DNA of 64,000 nucleotides from Chryseobacterium gleum (GCA_945860065.1 CAMAPI010000001.1:1-64000); one strand, 5' to 3'; positions 38,939 through 49,979 are shown, numbered from the stretch's first letter. Notes: a model not told the origin generated them from the letters alone. Numbers and translations are program-made.

Positions 38939-41386
38939 ATGAGATCACTTATACTATTATCTTGTCTATTCAGCTCCTTATCCTTCTTTGCACAAACACC
39001 TACTCAAACCGTTCGCGGAAAGGTCTTTGACAGCGAAACGAAGTTCCCCTTAAATGCGGTAAAAATATCTATCGAAGTAAATGACGGAAAAGTGTACCGC
39101 GCCCTATCTACCGTAGATGGAAATTGGGAAATTGGGAAAGTTCCTGTTGGAAAATATGAATTGAGTGCGAATTATTCGTTTTATGATGGCAAATCGATGA
39201 CCATCGAGGTGAGCTCTGGACGTGAGTTAATCCTTCAAATTCCTTTACAAGAAAAAATTTCTGAGCAAAATGAAGTGAAAGTTTTGACGAAACGACACGG
39301 CGAAGTGATTAATGAAATGGCCTTACTTTCAGCACAACAATTTAGTGTCGCAGAAACAAACCGTTATCCTGGATCTCGCATGGATCCTGCGCGCATGGCT
39401 TCAAATTTTGCCGGAGTGAATGGTGCAGATGACTCGCGAAACGACATCGTCGTTCGTGGAAATTCACCACTTGGTGTGATTTACCGTGTGGAAGGAATCG
39501 ATATTCCCAATCCAAATCACTTTGCGATTGCAGGAAGTTCTGGCGGACCTGTTTCCATCATCAACAATAAGATTTTAGGAAACTCGGACTTCTTTATGAG
39601 TGCCTTTCCAGCGGAATATGGAAACAGTACTTCGGGAGTGTTCGACCTAAAATTGCGCAACGGAAACAACAAGCAGCATGAGTTTACCGGTCAGTTTGGA
39701 TTCCTAGGAACAGAATTTCTCGCGGAAGGACCTCTTTCGAAAAATGGTAAATCCTCGTTCTTAGCCATGGGACGTTATTCAACCTTATCGCTGTTCCAAT
39801 CCTTGGGGATTAAAATTGGAACTTCTGCTATTCCAATCTATGGTGATGGCGCGTTTAAATTTAATTGGCAGCTAAAAAATGGTGGACAACTTTCCTTGTT
39901 TGGACTAGGTGGTGCGAGCGATATCTCCATCATGATTTCCGATAAAAAAGAATACTCACAAGAATTTTACGGAGAAGGTGACCGCGATCAGTATTTTGGA
40001 ACATCTATGTATACAACCGGACTCAACTACAAGAAAACCCTGAATGAGAAAACATACATTTCTTCTACCTTGGCTTTTTCGCAAGAAGAGCAACACACTA
40101 ATCACAACTACCTCAGAGGACGTCAAGTTGATATTACGACAACACCAAATATCATTCAATTCGACACGCTTTATGCCATGATGGCGTACAAGTACACGAT
40201 ACGTAAATTGTCAAGCTATACAGCGGTTAATCACAAAATCAACAAGCAACACTTGATCAAATCAGGAATTATCTTGGATGTCATGAACATGAATTTCTTG
40301 GATTCTTGTTTGAGTGACTTAGATGTTGAAGATTCTTGGCAAGTACGCTGGAATTACCAAGGAACTGCTGCGTTAATTCAACCATTCGTGCAATGGAAAT
40401 GGCGCATCAATGAAAATATGGACTTCTCCGCCGGACTTCACGCGCAGTATTTTACCTTATCGAACAGTGTGAGTCCATTGGAGCCACGTATCGGATGGAA
40501 ATACCGCATGAAAGGCAATCAGTCCATCTTTGCTGGTGGAGGCTTACACAGTCAAACACAACCATATTACACGTACGCATACCAAGTAATGCCCAATTCG
40601 CCAAATAATCCGGCGAGCAACATGAACCTCGGATTCACGAAAAGTATCCACTCAGGAATTGGCTACGAAAAATCCTTCAACAAAGGATTCAACATCAAAA
40701 CAGAAGCGTATTACCAACATTTATACAATGTTCCAGTTTCTATTAATCCTTCATCATTCTCCATGATCAACGTTGGATCAGGATTCTCGCGTTTGTTCCA
40801 AGACTCTTTACAAAATACGGGAACAGGATACAATTACGGCTTGGAATTAACGGTTCAGAAATACTTCGACAAATCGTTCTTCTTCTTGTTTACAGGATCC
40901 GTATTCGATTCTAAATACAAAGGAAGTGATGGTGTTCTTCGCAATACTTCGTACAACGGAAACTACGTGGTGAATTTATTGGCTGGAAAAGAGTTCAACA
41001 TCAATGCGAAAAACACGATTGGAATTGGATTCAAAGTAACAAGAGCTGGTGGAAAACGCTACGGATTAGTCGATGTAGCTGCGTCAAACGCGGCAAAAGA
41101 AATCTTGTTCTTGGATAGCGCGTTCAACGACTACAAATTCCAAGATTACTTCCGTTTGGACTTAAAAATCAGTTGGAGAAAAAATGCGGAGAAAGTAACG
41201 CACGAAATTGGATTGGACTTAGTAAACTTGTTGAACACGAAAAACTTGTTGAGTTTAACGTACAATCCGGCGATTTTACCACAAGACATCGCGAATCCAA
41301 ATTACCAACCGTATAGCAAAAACACCCAACTAGGATTCCTTCCTATTTTCTACTACAAAATTGATTTTAAAGTGGCTAGAAGATAG
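38939..41386 (+). CDS. TonB-dependent receptor with N-terminal carboxypeptidase-regulatory-like domain
   Basis: Signal peptide MRSLILLSCLFSSLSFFAQ; VRGKVFDSETKFPL; plug NDIVVRGNSPLGVIYRVEGIDIPNPNH; barrel C-terminus. Start moved from the ORF-track 38660. Confidence 0.88.
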   Translation: MRSLILLSCLFSSLSFFAQTPTQTVRGKVFDSETKFPLNAVKISIEVNDGKVYRALSTVDGNWEIGKVPVGKYELSANYSFYDGKSMTIEVSSGRELILQIPLQEKISEQNEVKVLTKRHGEVINEMALLSAQQFSVAETNRYPGSRMDPARMASNFAGVNGADDSRNDIVVRGNSPLGVIYRVEGIDIPNPNHFAIAGSSGGPVSIINNKILGNSDFFMSAFPAEYGNSTSGVFDLKLRNGNNKQHEFTGQFGFLGTEFLAEGPLSKNGKSSFLAMGRYSTLSLFQSLGIKIGTSAIPIYGDGAFKFNWQLKNGGQLSLFGLGGASDISIMISDKKEYSQEFYGEGDRDQYFGTSMYTTGLNYKKTLNEKTYISSTLAFSQEEQHTNHNYLRGRQVDITTTPNIIQFDTLYAMMAYKYTIRKLSSYTAVNHKINKQHLIKSGIILDVMNMNFLDSCLSDLDVEDSWQVRWNYQGTAALIQPFVQWKWRINENMDFSAGLHAQYFTLSNSVSPLEPRIGWKYRMKGNQSIFAGGGLHSQTQPYYTYAYQVMPNSPNNPASNMNLGFTKSIHSGIGYEKSFNKGFNIKTEAYYQHLYNVPVSINPSSFSMINVGSGFSRLFQDSLQNTGTGYNYGLELTVQKYFDKSFFFLFTGSVFDSKYKGSDGVLRNTSYNGNYVVNLLAGKEFNINAKNTIGIGFKVTRAGGKRYGLVDVAASNAAKEILFLDSAFNDYKFQDYFRLDLKISWRKNAEKVTHEIGLDLVNLLNTKNLLSLTYNPAILPQDIANPNYQPYSKNTQLGFLPIFYYKIDFKVARR

Positions 41387-42081
41387 TGAAATCGAAGGAA
41401 CTTGGTATTTTAATTGACAAACACCATTATTCAGAAAGCAGTAGCATCCTGAATTTTTATACACTTGAAAAGGGATACGCCAGTTTCATTTTCAAAGGAG
41501 TCAAAAAGAAAGGCAAGTCCTTGAATCAATTGGGCTTATACGAAATAAGTTATTTTAAAAGACCGGAAAGTGAGCTGGGCATCATCCAAACCATGGATTA
41601 TGCCTGGACTCCTTCCAACCTTTATACGCAGCCACAGAAAGTCATGCTGGTCTTTTTCATGGCGGATGTACTCAAGCAAACCATCAAGCAGCAAGGACCA
41701 GATCCGCAGTTGTTCGAATACGTTCAAGCGCAACTCATTGACTTGGAAACCCGCACGGATGACTTTATTTTCCCCACGCAATTCTTGGCGCAATACATGC
41801 AATTCTTGGGTTATGCACCACTTTTTGATGAAGAAGATGCGAGCACTTTCGACATCGAACGCGGCATGTTTACCAATACACCAAGTGGAAGTAAATACGT
41901 GCAGGATCCAGCGGTATTATCCTTTTTGAAAGGACAGTTTTTAAAAGAAACGACAGAAAACTATCCAAAGGATGTCGTTCGAAAAGGCTTAGAAGTTTTG
42001 GTGAATTACGCCGAACTTCACTTACCAAATTTCAGTTTAAAAGTAACGATGGAGGTTATTCGCGATACGCTGTATGCTTGA
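41386..42081 (+). CDS. recO: DNA repair protein RecO
   Basis: N-terminal OB-fold KSKELGILIDKHHYSESSSILNFYTLEKGYASFIFKGVKKKGKSL; position and length; GTG start. Confidence 0.85.
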   Translation: MKSKELGILIDKHHYSESSSILNFYTLEKGYASFIFKGVKKKGKSLNQLGLYEISYFKRPESELGIIQTMDYAWTPSNLYTQPQKVMLVFFMADVLKQTIKQQGPDPQLFEYVQAQLIDLETRTDDFIFPTQFLAQYMQFLGYAPLFDEEDASTFDIERGMFTNTPSGSKYVQDPAVLSFLKGQFLKETTENYPKDVVRKGLEVLVNYAELHLPNFSLKVTMEVIRDTLYA

Positions 42082-42525
42082 TTAGCGCTTGCGTGCAAAG
42101 AAATCTTTCAGTAACTGCTGACATTCCGCTTCCATGATGCCATTTGTGACCAAAGTCGCTGGATGATACAAGGATTTTTCTTGGAGTCCAGCACCGCGAC
42201 GGTCATCTCGTGCACCAAAAACAACTTTGTCGATTTGTGACCAATACAAAGCCCCAGCACACATACAGCAGGGTTCTAAAGTCACGTACAAGGTACATTC
42301 CTTCAGGTATTTTGCACCCAAATATTGTGAGGCAGCGGTGATTGCTTGAATTTCCGCATGTGCCGTAACATCCGTCAGCTTCTCCGTTAGGTTGTGACCT
42401 CGTGCAATGATTTGATTCTTGCAGACAATGACAGCCCCCACGGGAACTTCGTCATGATCGAAGGCTTTTTGAGCTTCCAAATAAGCCTGCTTCATGAAAT
42501 ATTGGTCGTTGAACGGATCTAGCAT
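42082..42525 (-). CDS. tadA: tRNA-specific adenosine deaminase
   Basis: DVTAHAEIQAITAAS, TLEPCCMCAGALYWSQIDKVVFGARD. Confidence 0.94.
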   Translation of the reverse strand: MLDPFNDQYFMKQAYLEAQKAFDHDEVPVGAVIVCKNQIIARGHNLTEKLTDVTAHAEIQAITAASQYLGAKYLKECTLYVTLEPCCMCAGALYWSQIDKVVFGARDDRRGAGLQEKSLYHPATLVTNGIMEAECQQLLKDFFARKR

Positions 42526-42624
42526 AGCACAAGATTAGTAACAATCTCCTTAACCCACAAGCGAATGTTTAGAAGAATTTTAAGCTTTCTGTTGTTTCAA
42601 GCGCCCTTCTTTTTACATTCGGAG

Positions 42625-43161
42625 ATGAAAATGTTGGACCTCATTATTTTACTTCCGCTCATCTACGGAGCCTACAAAGGCTACAAACGTGGATTCATCA
42701 TGTCGTTGTTCATGTTGTTGGCGGTAATTGTTGGATTATATGCAGCCTTTCATTTCACGGATGTTATTGTTTCCTACGGACAAGATCACTTTGAATGGAA
42801 AAGTAAGTACATTTCTCCCATTACCTTCCTCAGTTTGTTTTTAGTAGTCGGCGCAGGAATTTACTTTGGCGGAAAAGTATTAGAAAGTGTCATCAAGTTA
42901 GCAAAACTCTCCATTTTGAATAGTTTAGCTGGCGCCTTGTTGGGCTTGCTACAATGGACCTATTTCGTTGGTAGTTTGTTGTTGATGTTGATTTCTTTTG
43001 ATCAAAAAGAAACGATCATCTCCAAGGAAACGAAGCAGCATTCCCTGATTTTACCGGTGATGACAAGCGTTCTTCACGGCTCCATTCCAGGAGTCAGCTC
43101 TAGTACACTTTTCGAATTTTACGAAACACAAATCAATCCACCGAAACATGAAACACCTTAA
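42625..43161 (+). CDS. CvpA family membrane protein
   Basis: MKMLDLIILLPLIYGAYKGYKRGFIMSLFMLLAVIVGLYAAFHF; four TM segments. Confidence 0.82.
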   Translation: MKMLDLIILLPLIYGAYKGYKRGFIMSLFMLLAVIVGLYAAFHFTDVIVSYGQDHFEWKSKYISPITFLSLFLVVGAGIYFGGKVLESVIKLAKLSILNSLAGALLGLLQWTYFVGSLLLMLISFDQKETIISKETKQHSLILPVMTSVLHGSIPGVSSSTLFEFYETQINPPKHETP

Positions 43162-43660
43162 GTTCATCCTCTTTCTTTTAGTCGTTCAGCAGTTCAGCGC
43201 ACAAGGTATTTTAGACCGAAAAGAACCAAAGAAAGTCGTTAAATCTGGACCTTACCTCGGCATTCAAAGTGGACGGTTCTATGCGGGTGAAGTTGGCATC
43301 GAAAAACAATGGAAACGCTCGGACAAGTTCCTCGAATCAACGACCAACGCGCTCCACATGGGCGTCAATTACTCCTACGATTTCTCTAACTTCAATCCAA
43401 TTTTAGGCTACGACCTTGGCTTCTGGCACAAGGAAAACACCGTCGGACTCACCTACGGAATGAACTTCTGCATGCGCACCAACTTCGACCAGTACCGCGT
43501 GGGCATTTGTCCAACAATTGGCATCAAAATCCTCCAATTCCACATTCAAACCGGTTATCATTTGTTGGCGCCTTTCAATCGCAACAATGCTTCCTTCGAT
43601 GCCAATACGATTTTCTTGAGCGCACGCTTTTTAATTGTGAATGAGCGAGAAAGGAAATAG
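43148..43660 (+). CDS. Secreted/outer-membrane protein of unknown function
   Basis: Signal peptide MKHLKFILFLLVVQQFSAQ; beta-rich; overlaps the CvpA-family stop by 14 nt. Confidence 0.6.
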   Translation: MKHLKFILFLLVVQQFSAQGILDRKEPKKVVKSGPYLGIQSGRFYAGEVGIEKQWKRSDKFLESTTNALHMGVNYSYDFSNFNPILGYDLGFWHKENTVGLTYGMNFCMRTNFDQYRVGICPTIGIKILQFHIQTGYHLLAPFNRNNASFDANTIFLSARFLIVNERERK

Positions 43661-43719
43661 GGGAAATAGGTGGCTTTCGATTCCCTCGAATACATGAGCC
43701 ATAATTAATGAAATCCATT

Positions 43720-43727
43720 TATCTTTG
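43720..43727 (+). promoter_or_regulatory. -7 element TATCTTTG for the 857-aa T9SS protein gene
   Basis: TAnnTTTG match 16 nt before the ATG at 43744. Confidence 0.5.
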
Positions 43728-43743
43728 ATGAAACTCATAGAAT

Positions 43744-46317
43744 ATGAATCAACTTGGATCTTTTGTTTTTTGTTTGTGCTTTTTGTTTCTTTCTCTTCGA
43801 AATGATAAACTTTTTGCTCAATTAACAATTAACGCAAATCCTGGAACACCCGTTTGTTTAGGCACATCTGTTACGCTCACTGCATCTGGAATTGTAGGTG
43901 CAACATATAGTTGGTCTCCGGGTGGAGCCACAACATCAAATATTACTGTGGCGCCAAATTCAACTACGACTTATACTTGCACAGCGATTTCTGGAGGAGT
44001 TTTTACAGCGAGTTATACACTAACAATGAATCCATCTCCGATTTCCAACGCCGGTTTAGATTTCACGAAAACATGTGTGTCAAATCCAACTGGAGCAACA
44101 ATCGGAACGACAGCAATTGCCGGGAACACCTACGCTTGGACACCAACTAACGGTTTAAGTTCATCTACGATTGCTAATCCAACAGCAAACCCTTTGTTTA
44201 ACACGACTTATACACTGACCGCAACAAATACAGCAAATGGATGCTCTTCAACCGACCAAGTCATCGTTACCGTGAACACCTTCCAACCAACGGCAAACGC
44301 TGGTTTGGACTTCACCACAACATGTATTTCCAACGTGAATGGAACCAATATCGGTTCGACATCAGTTACCGGAAATACCTATGCTTGGACACCAGCAACC
44401 GGATTGAGTTCCGCTACCGTTTCGAATCCAACAGCGAATCCAAGCACAACGACTACCTATACCTTAACTGCGACAAATATTTCTAGTGGATGCACCGCGA
44501 CGGATCAAGTGTTGGTGACGGTAGATAACCAAGGTCCAACAGTTAATGCCGGAATCGATATCTCTAAAACATGTGTGAGCAATGTCAATGGTGCAACGAT
44601 TGGAATGACGCCGATTGCAGGAAATACCTACACGTGGACACCAGCAAGCGGACTCAGTTCCACTTCGATCGCCAATCCATTTGCCAATCCAACGACCACA
44701 ACAACGTACACCGTTTCATCAACCAATCCAACTACGGGATGTACATCCACCGATCAAATTGTAGTGACCGTGAATAATACACCGCCAACGGCCAATGCTG
44801 GACTCGATGCCACGGTGAGTTGTAACACCAATGTCGGAGGAGCTATTCTTGGAACGCCAACCGTAGCAGGAAACTCGTATTCTTGGACACCAAGTACCGG
44901 ATTGAATTCCAGTACACTTTCCCAACCAACCGCGAATCCTTCCACGAACACAACGTATAACTTGATGGTGATGAATGCCTCCAGCGGATGTATGTCGACA
45001 GATCAAGTTGATGTTAGTGTAAACACTACCCCTGCGACAGCGAATGCGGGTCTAGATGGATCTGTGAATTGTTTGAATAGTGGAACAGGCTTTAGTATCG
45101 GTTCGACACCTGTTGCGGGAATGACCTACGCTTGGACACCATCCACTGGACTTAGTTCGGCAACGGTTGCGAATCCAACGGCGAATCCAACTGTGGCAAC
45201 TGTTTATACGGTAACAGCAACGAACGCCGCGAGTGGATGTACAGCCAACGATCAAGTGACGGTTTTCATTAATACACAAGTTCCAAGTGTCGATGCTGGT
45301 TTGAATCAAATCATTTGTGCGGGAACACCCGTGACCTTAACTGGAAATGGTTCCGGAGGTGCAACGTTCCAGTGGGACAACGGAATTCAAAATGGCGCAA
45401 CTTTCGTTCCAACAACGACAACAACCTATACCTTAACAGCAACCGCAGCCAATGGATGTTCGTCCACAGACCAAGTGATTGTGGCAGTGAATTCCTTGCC
45501 GAGCGTCAGTGCAGGTCCAGATGTACAGTCATGTAATGGAAGTCCCGTAACCTTAACAGGATCAGGCGCTTTGACCTACACTTGGCAACCAGCCATTCAA
45601 AATGGACAAGCATTTATTCCGGTCAACTCCAGTGCGTTTATTGTCACTGGAACAGATGCCAACAATTGTTATTCTACCGATACGGTTAACGTGGCGGTTG
45701 GACAAGCGACATCGAGTACCTTGAATGAAAGTGCCTGTGATTCCTATACCTTGAACGGACAATCCTACACGCAATCAGGAACATACGCACAAGTCATCAA
45801 CAACACAAGTGGATGTGATTCCACCATCACCTTAAACTTGAACATGGAATTTTCACCAATTACGCCGGTGATCACCTTAACAAACGGCGTAACCATGACT
45901 GTGGATGCTCAGGCAAATGCTAACTTACAATGGATCAATTGCTCAGATTTAACACCCATTGCTGGCGCGACTGGCGCAACGTTTACAGCATCCGTGAATG
46001 GTGTATATGCGGTTGTTGCGAGCAACGCGTGTGGTTCGGACACTTCGGAGTGTAGCACAGTGAATAGCGTTGGATTAGAGACACTTTCGAGCAACGGGAT
46101 AAGCATATTCCCGAATCCAACGAATGAGTTACTGACGGTACAAGTTCCAGTTGCATTCCTTGGAAGTGAATGGAATTTGGTCGACATCCGCGGACGTCAA
46201 GTGCTAAACGGACAAGTAGACATCGAACAATTTCAACTGAATCTTTCCGACCTCGCACGCGGAAAGTATTGGTTGTCCCTTGGAACCAATCAACCGATTC
46301 AAGTGGTGAAGAATTAA
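43744..46317 (+). CDS. Secreted repeat protein with type-A T9SS sorting domain
   Basis: Tandem ~83-aa repeats (ANAGLDxxxxCxSN...GNTYAWTPxxGLSSxTxANPTANP...TTYTLTATNxxSGCxxTDQVxVTV); C-terminal SIFPNPTNELLTVQVP...VDIRGRQVLNGQVD...LSDLARGKYWLSL. Confidence 0.88.
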   Translation: MNQLGSFVFCLCFLFLSLRNDKLFAQLTINANPGTPVCLGTSVTLTASGIVGATYSWSPGGATTSNITVAPNSTTTYTCTAISGGVFTASYTLTMNPSPISNAGLDFTKTCVSNPTGATIGTTAIAGNTYAWTPTNGLSSSTIANPTANPLFNTTYTLTATNTANGCSSTDQVIVTVNTFQPTANAGLDFTTTCISNVNGTNIGSTSVTGNTYAWTPATGLSSATVSNPTANPSTTTTYTLTATNISSGCTATDQVLVTVDNQGPTVNAGIDISKTCVSNVNGATIGMTPIAGNTYTWTPASGLSSTSIANPFANPTTTTTYTVSSTNPTTGCTSTDQIVVTVNNTPPTANAGLDATVSCNTNVGGAILGTPTVAGNSYSWTPSTGLNSSTLSQPTANPSTNTTYNLMVMNASSGCMSTDQVDVSVNTTPATANAGLDGSVNCLNSGTGFSIGSTPVAGMTYAWTPSTGLSSATVANPTANPTVATVYTVTATNAASGCTANDQVTVFINTQVPSVDAGLNQIICAGTPVTLTGNGSGGATFQWDNGIQNGATFVPTTTTTYTLTATAANGCSSTDQVIVAVNSLPSVSAGPDVQSCNGSPVTLTGSGALTYTWQPAIQNGQAFIPVNSSAFIVTGTDANNCYSTDTVNVAVGQATSSTLNESACDSYTLNGQSYTQSGTYAQVINNTSGCDSTITLNLNMEFSPITPVITLTNGVTMTVDAQANANLQWINCSDLTPIAGATGATFTASVNGVYAVVASNACGSDTSECSTVNSVGLETLSSNGISIFPNPTNELLTVQVPVAFLGSEWNLVDIRGRQVLNGQVDIEQFQLNLSDLARGKYWLSLGTNQPIQVVKN
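44041..45288 (+). repeat. Five tandem ~83-aa (~250 bp) repeats, followed by two shorter related domains
   Basis: Counted in the translation: NAGLDFTKTC, NAGLDFTTTC, NAGIDISKTC, NAGLDATVSC, NAGLDGSVNC; then DAGLNQIIC and SAGPDVQSC. Confidence 0.88.
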
Positions 46318-46336
46318 GAGCAAAATCCCTATAAAC

Positions 46337-46370
46337 AACAAAGCCCCAACGTTTCCGTCAGGGCTTTGTT
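46337..46370. terminator. Bidirectional intrinsic terminator AACAAAGCCC...GGGCTTTGTT
   Basis: Perfect 10-bp inverted repeat with 14-nt loop between convergent stops at 46317 and 46391. Confidence 0.75.
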
Positions 46371-46390
46371 AATTCTATAAGCTAAACTTC

Positions 46391-47944
46391 TTACAAGTCA
46401 AACTTAATTCCTTGTGCTAAAGGTAAGCTGTCAGAATAGTTGATGGTATTTGTCTGACGACGCATGTATACTTTCCATGCATCAGATCCGGACTCGCGTC
46501 CACCACCTGTTTCTTTCTCTCCACCGAAAGCTCCACCGATCTCCGCACCAGATGTTCCGATGTTGACATTCGCGATTCCACAGTCAGATCCTGCTGCTGC
46601 TAAGAACGCTTCGGATTCTTTTAACTCATTGGTCATGATGGCAGATGAAAGTCCTTGTGGAACACCATTTTGTAAAGCAATCGCTTCGTAAACGTCTCCG
46701 CTGTATTTCATCACATAAAGAATCGGTGCAAATGTTTCGTGTTGCACAATCGCAAAATGATTCTCTGCTTCGATGATACACGGTTTCACGTAGCAACCAG
46801 ATTCATAACCTGGACCACTCAATACACCGCCTTCAACCAATACTTTTCCTCCTTCTTTTTGAGCTGCCTCAATCGCATGAAGGTAATTGTTCACCGCATC
46901 TTGATCGATTAATGGTCCAACGTGGTTGTTTTGATCCAATGGATTTCCAATGCTTAATTGTTTGTATGCAGATGTCAATGCTTCCGTTACTTTATCGTAG
47001 ATGGATGCATGAACAATCAATCGACGTGTCGATGTACAACGTTGTCCAGCTGTTCCAACTGCACCAAATACCGCTCCTGGAACGACCATTTTCAAGTCCG
47101 CACTTGGCGTGATGATAATCGCATTGTTTCCACCTAATTCCAATAAAGAACGACCTAAACGCTCTCCAACTGCTGCTCCAACAGATTTACCCATGCGCGT
47201 AGATCCCGTTGCAGAAATTAACGGAACACGTCCGTCGTTTGCCATTAATTTTCCGATTTCAGCGTCGCCGATGATCACGTTAGATACTCCTTCTGGAACG
47301 CCATTCGCTTCAAATACTTCTTGTGTGATGCGTTGACAAGCAATCGCTGTCAAAGGTGTTTTCTCTGAAGGTTTCCAAATACATACGTCTCCACATACCC
47401 AAGCAAGTGCCGTGTTCCAATTCCATACCGCAACTGGGAAGTTAAACGCGGAGATGATTCCAACGATTCCAAGTGGATGGTATTGTTCGTACATGCGGTG
47501 TCCTGGACGCTCAGAATGCATGGTTAAACCGTACAACTGACGAGAAAGGCCAACGGCAAAGTCACAGATGTCAATCATCTCTTGTACTTCACCAAGTCCT
47601 TCTTGAAGTGATTTCCCCATTTCGTAAGAAACCAATTTTCCAAGTGGCTCTTTGTAAAAACGAATGCGCTCTGCTAATTGACGCACGACTTCTCCGCGTT
47701 TTGGTGCGGGAATTTTACGCCATTCAACGTAAGCACCTTGTGCTTTTTCAATTAAAGCATTGTAATCTGCTGCTGTAGCAGATTGAACGGAAGCAATTAA
47801 TTTTCCATCTACAGGGGAGATGGAGTCAATAGTTGCTCCTGTTGTATTCATCCAGTTACTTCCTGTGGAAGCACCTGAATTTGTGGATTGAATTCCAAGT
47901 TGTGCTAGAATTCCTTTCATTTCTTCTGATCCGATTGTTGACAT
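46391..47944 (-). CDS. Aldehyde dehydrogenase, ALDH7/antiquitin-like (L-aminoadipate-semialdehyde dehydrogenase type)
   Basis: FNFPVAVWNWNTALAWVCGD, ATGSTRMGKSVG, ELGGNNAIII, GTAGQRCTSTRR, GGEKETGGGRESGSDAWKVYMRR. Confidence 0.92.
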   Translation of the reverse strand: MSTIGSEEMKGILAQLGIQSTNSGASTGSNWMNTTGATIDSISPVDGKLIASVQSATAADYNALIEKAQGAYVEWRKIPAPKRGEVVRQLAERIRFYKEPLGKLVSYEMGKSLQEGLGEVQEMIDICDFAVGLSRQLYGLTMHSERPGHRMYEQYHPLGIVGIISAFNFPVAVWNWNTALAWVCGDVCIWKPSEKTPLTAIACQRITQEVFEANGVPEGVSNVIIGDAEIGKLMANDGRVPLISATGSTRMGKSVGAAVGERLGRSLLELGGNNAIIITPSADLKMVVPGAVFGAVGTAGQRCTSTRRLIVHASIYDKVTEALTSAYKQLSIGNPLDQNNHVGPLIDQDAVNNYLHAIEAAQKEGGKVLVEGGVLSGPGYESGCYVKPCIIEAENHFAIVQHETFAPILYVMKYSGDVYEAIALQNGVPQGLSSAIMTNELKESEAFLAAAGSDCGIANVNIGTSGAEIGGAFGGEKETGGGRESGSDAWKVYMRRQTNTINYSDSLPLAQGIKFDL

Positions 47945-47963
47945 ATTTATTTAATTTGTTGCA

Positions 47964-47971
47964 CAAATTTA
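47964..47971 (-). promoter_or_regulatory. -7 element TAAATTTG for the aldehyde dehydrogenase gene
   Basis: Reverse-strand TAnnTTTG with a TTG 17 nt further upstream. Confidence 0.5.
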
Positions 47972-48076
47972 CACATTTCTATTGCTCGCAAGGGTAACTT
48001 TTGTTGAAGTCCGGTATAAATCGAAAAGCCTCACTGCTTTCTGTCCGGCTGACCTATATTTTAGTGATAGTTTTTG

Positions 48077-48084
48077 TAACTTTG
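48077..48084 (+). promoter_or_regulatory. -7 element TAACTTTG for aspS
   Basis: TAnnTTTG match 18 nt before the ATG at 48103; supports that start over 48001. Confidence 0.5.
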
Positions 48085-48102
48085 CCTTTCAAAATCAATG
48101 TT

Positions 48103-49848
48103 ATGTATCGCTCGCACACTTGTGGTGAATTAAGAATGGAAAATGTAGGGAACACCGTAACCTTAGCAGGTTGGGTACAACGTTCCCGTGATTTAGGTGG
48201 GATGACTTTTGTGGATTTACGCGATCGTTATGGAATCACTCAGTTGGCATTTAACATGGAAGTGAACGCTGAATTAGGCGAGCAAGCACGTAAGTTGGGA
48301 CGTGAATATGTGATTCAAGTGACGGGTACAGTCATTGAACGCAGTAGCAAAAATTGCAACATGCCGACGGGAGAGATTGAAATGAATGTAACAGAAATCA
48401 AAATCTTAAACGCAGCGAAACTTCCACCATTTACCATCGAAGACGATACCGACGGAGGAGATGAAATCCGCATGCAATACCGTTACTTAGACTTGCGCCG
48501 TAATCCAGTTTTGGAGAAATTGCGTTTGCGTAACCGTGTGTCATTGGAAACAAGAAAATACTTGGACGCTAAGGATTTCTTAGATGTCGAAACACCTGTC
48601 TTAATCAAGTCGACACCGGAAGGCGCACGTGATTTCGTCGTGCCAAGTCGCATGAACGAAGGACAATTTTACGCATTGCCACAATCGCCACAAACCTTCA
48701 AACAGTTGTTGATGGTGAGTGGATTCGATCGCTACTACCAAATCGTGAAATGTTTCCGCGATGAGGATTTACGTGCCGATCGTCAGCCAGAGTTTACACA
48801 AATCGACTGTGAAATGGCGTTTGTGGAACAAAATGATATCCTAGAAATGTTTGAAGGATTAATCAAACATTTATTCGCGGAAGTACGTGGCGTGAACTTC
48901 GAAGGAGCTTTCCCAAGAATGAGCTACGCAGAAGCAATGAAACGTTATGGTTCCGATAAACCAGACATCCGTTTTGGAATGGAATTCGTTGACCTAACGG
49001 AAATTGCACAACAAAAAGAATTCGTTGTATTCAATAGTTCAGAGATGGTTCTAGGAATCAACGCAGTTGGCTGTTCGGAATACACGAGAAAACAATTAGA
49101 CGAGTTAACCGAATGGGTGAAACGTCCTCAAATCGGCGCCAAAGGATTGGTGTATGTGAAATACAACTTAGACGGTACCTTTAAATCAAGCGTGGACAAA
49201 TTTTATGAGGAGTCCGACTTGAGAGCAATGGCTGAAAAATCAGGAGCTCAACCAGGAGATTTATTGTTGTTGTTAAGCGGTGAAACGGCGAAAACCAGAA
49301 AGCAAATGAACGAACTTCGTTTGTTAATGGGAACGCAACTTGGCTTGAGAAATCCAAATGAATTCGCACCATTGTGGGTTTACGACTTTCCATTGTTAGA
49401 GTGGGATGAGAACAGTGAGCGTTTCCACGCGATGCACCATCCATTTACATCTCCGAAACCAGAAGATTTACATTTAATCAATACAGAACCAGGAAAAGTA
49501 CGTGCGAATGCCTATGACCTTGCCATGAATGGTGTGGAATTAGGAGGAGGATCGATTCGTATTCACGATAGAGATCTTCAATCGCGCATGTTCGACTTAC
49601 TTGGATTCACGAAAGAAGAAGCACAAGCACAATTCGGATTCTTGATGAGTGCCTTCGAATACGGAGCGCCGCCACATGGTGGATTAGCCTTCGGATTAGA
49701 TCGCTTGGTGGCAACGATGGGTGGATCAGAGTCCATTCGCGACTACATCGCGTTCCCGAAAAATAACAGCGGAAGAGACACGATGATTGATGCACCATCA
49801 CCATTGAACGACGCACAATTAAAAGAATTAGGGATTAAATTATCCTAA
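48103..49848 (+). CDS. aspS: Aspartyl-tRNA synthetase
   Basis: [74 protein letters not shown]. Confidence 0.96.
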   Translation: MYRSHTCGELRMENVGNTVTLAGWVQRSRDLGGMTFVDLRDRYGITQLAFNMEVNAELGEQARKLGREYVIQVTGTVIERSSKNCNMPTGEIEMNVTEIKILNAAKLPPFTIEDDTDGGDEIRMQYRYLDLRRNPVLEKLRLRNRVSLETRKYLDAKDFLDVETPVLIKSTPEGARDFVVPSRMNEGQFYALPQSPQTFKQLLMVSGFDRYYQIVKCFRDEDLRADRQPEFTQIDCEMAFVEQNDILEMFEGLIKHLFAEVRGVNFEGAFPRMSYAEAMKRYGSDKPDIRFGMEFVDLTEIAQQKEFVVFNSSEMVLGINAVGCSEYTRKQLDELTEWVKRPQIGAKGLVYVKYNLDGTFKSSVDKFYEESDLRAMAEKSGAQPGDLLLLLSGETAKTRKQMNELRLLMGTQLGLRNPNEFAPLWVYDFPLLEWDENSERFHAMHHPFTSPKPEDLHLINTEPGKVRANAYDLAMNGVELGGGSIRIHDRDLQSRMFDLLGFTKEEAQAQFGFLMSAFEYGAPPHGGLAFGLDRLVATMGGSESIRDYIAFPKNNSGRDTMIDAPSPLNDAQLKELGIKLS

Positions 49849-49859
49849 GTTGAAAAAAT

Positions 49860-49880
49860 GTTGATGTTTCGCTCAACTTT
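49860..49880 (+). terminator. Weak terminator-like hairpin after aspS (GTTGA-TGTTTCGC-TCAAC-TTT)
   Basis: 5-bp stem plus short T run, 12 nt after the aspS stop. Confidence 0.25.
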
Positions 49881-49979
49881 TGTGTAAAACGTTTGTTAGA
49901 ATGGATAGGAAGTCACTCGTACTTCTACTAATTTTACTGCACCATAAGTTCCCTTATTCTCATAGCTAAGCATCTCAGA

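Noticed and set aside
41570-41929. 119-aa alternate-frame ORF within recO
   Set aside because: Completely inside recO in a different frame, no homology recognised.
48001-48102. N-terminal extension of aspS
   Set aside because: AspRS N-terminus begins at [10 protein letters not shown] (48103) and a promoter element lies inside the extension.
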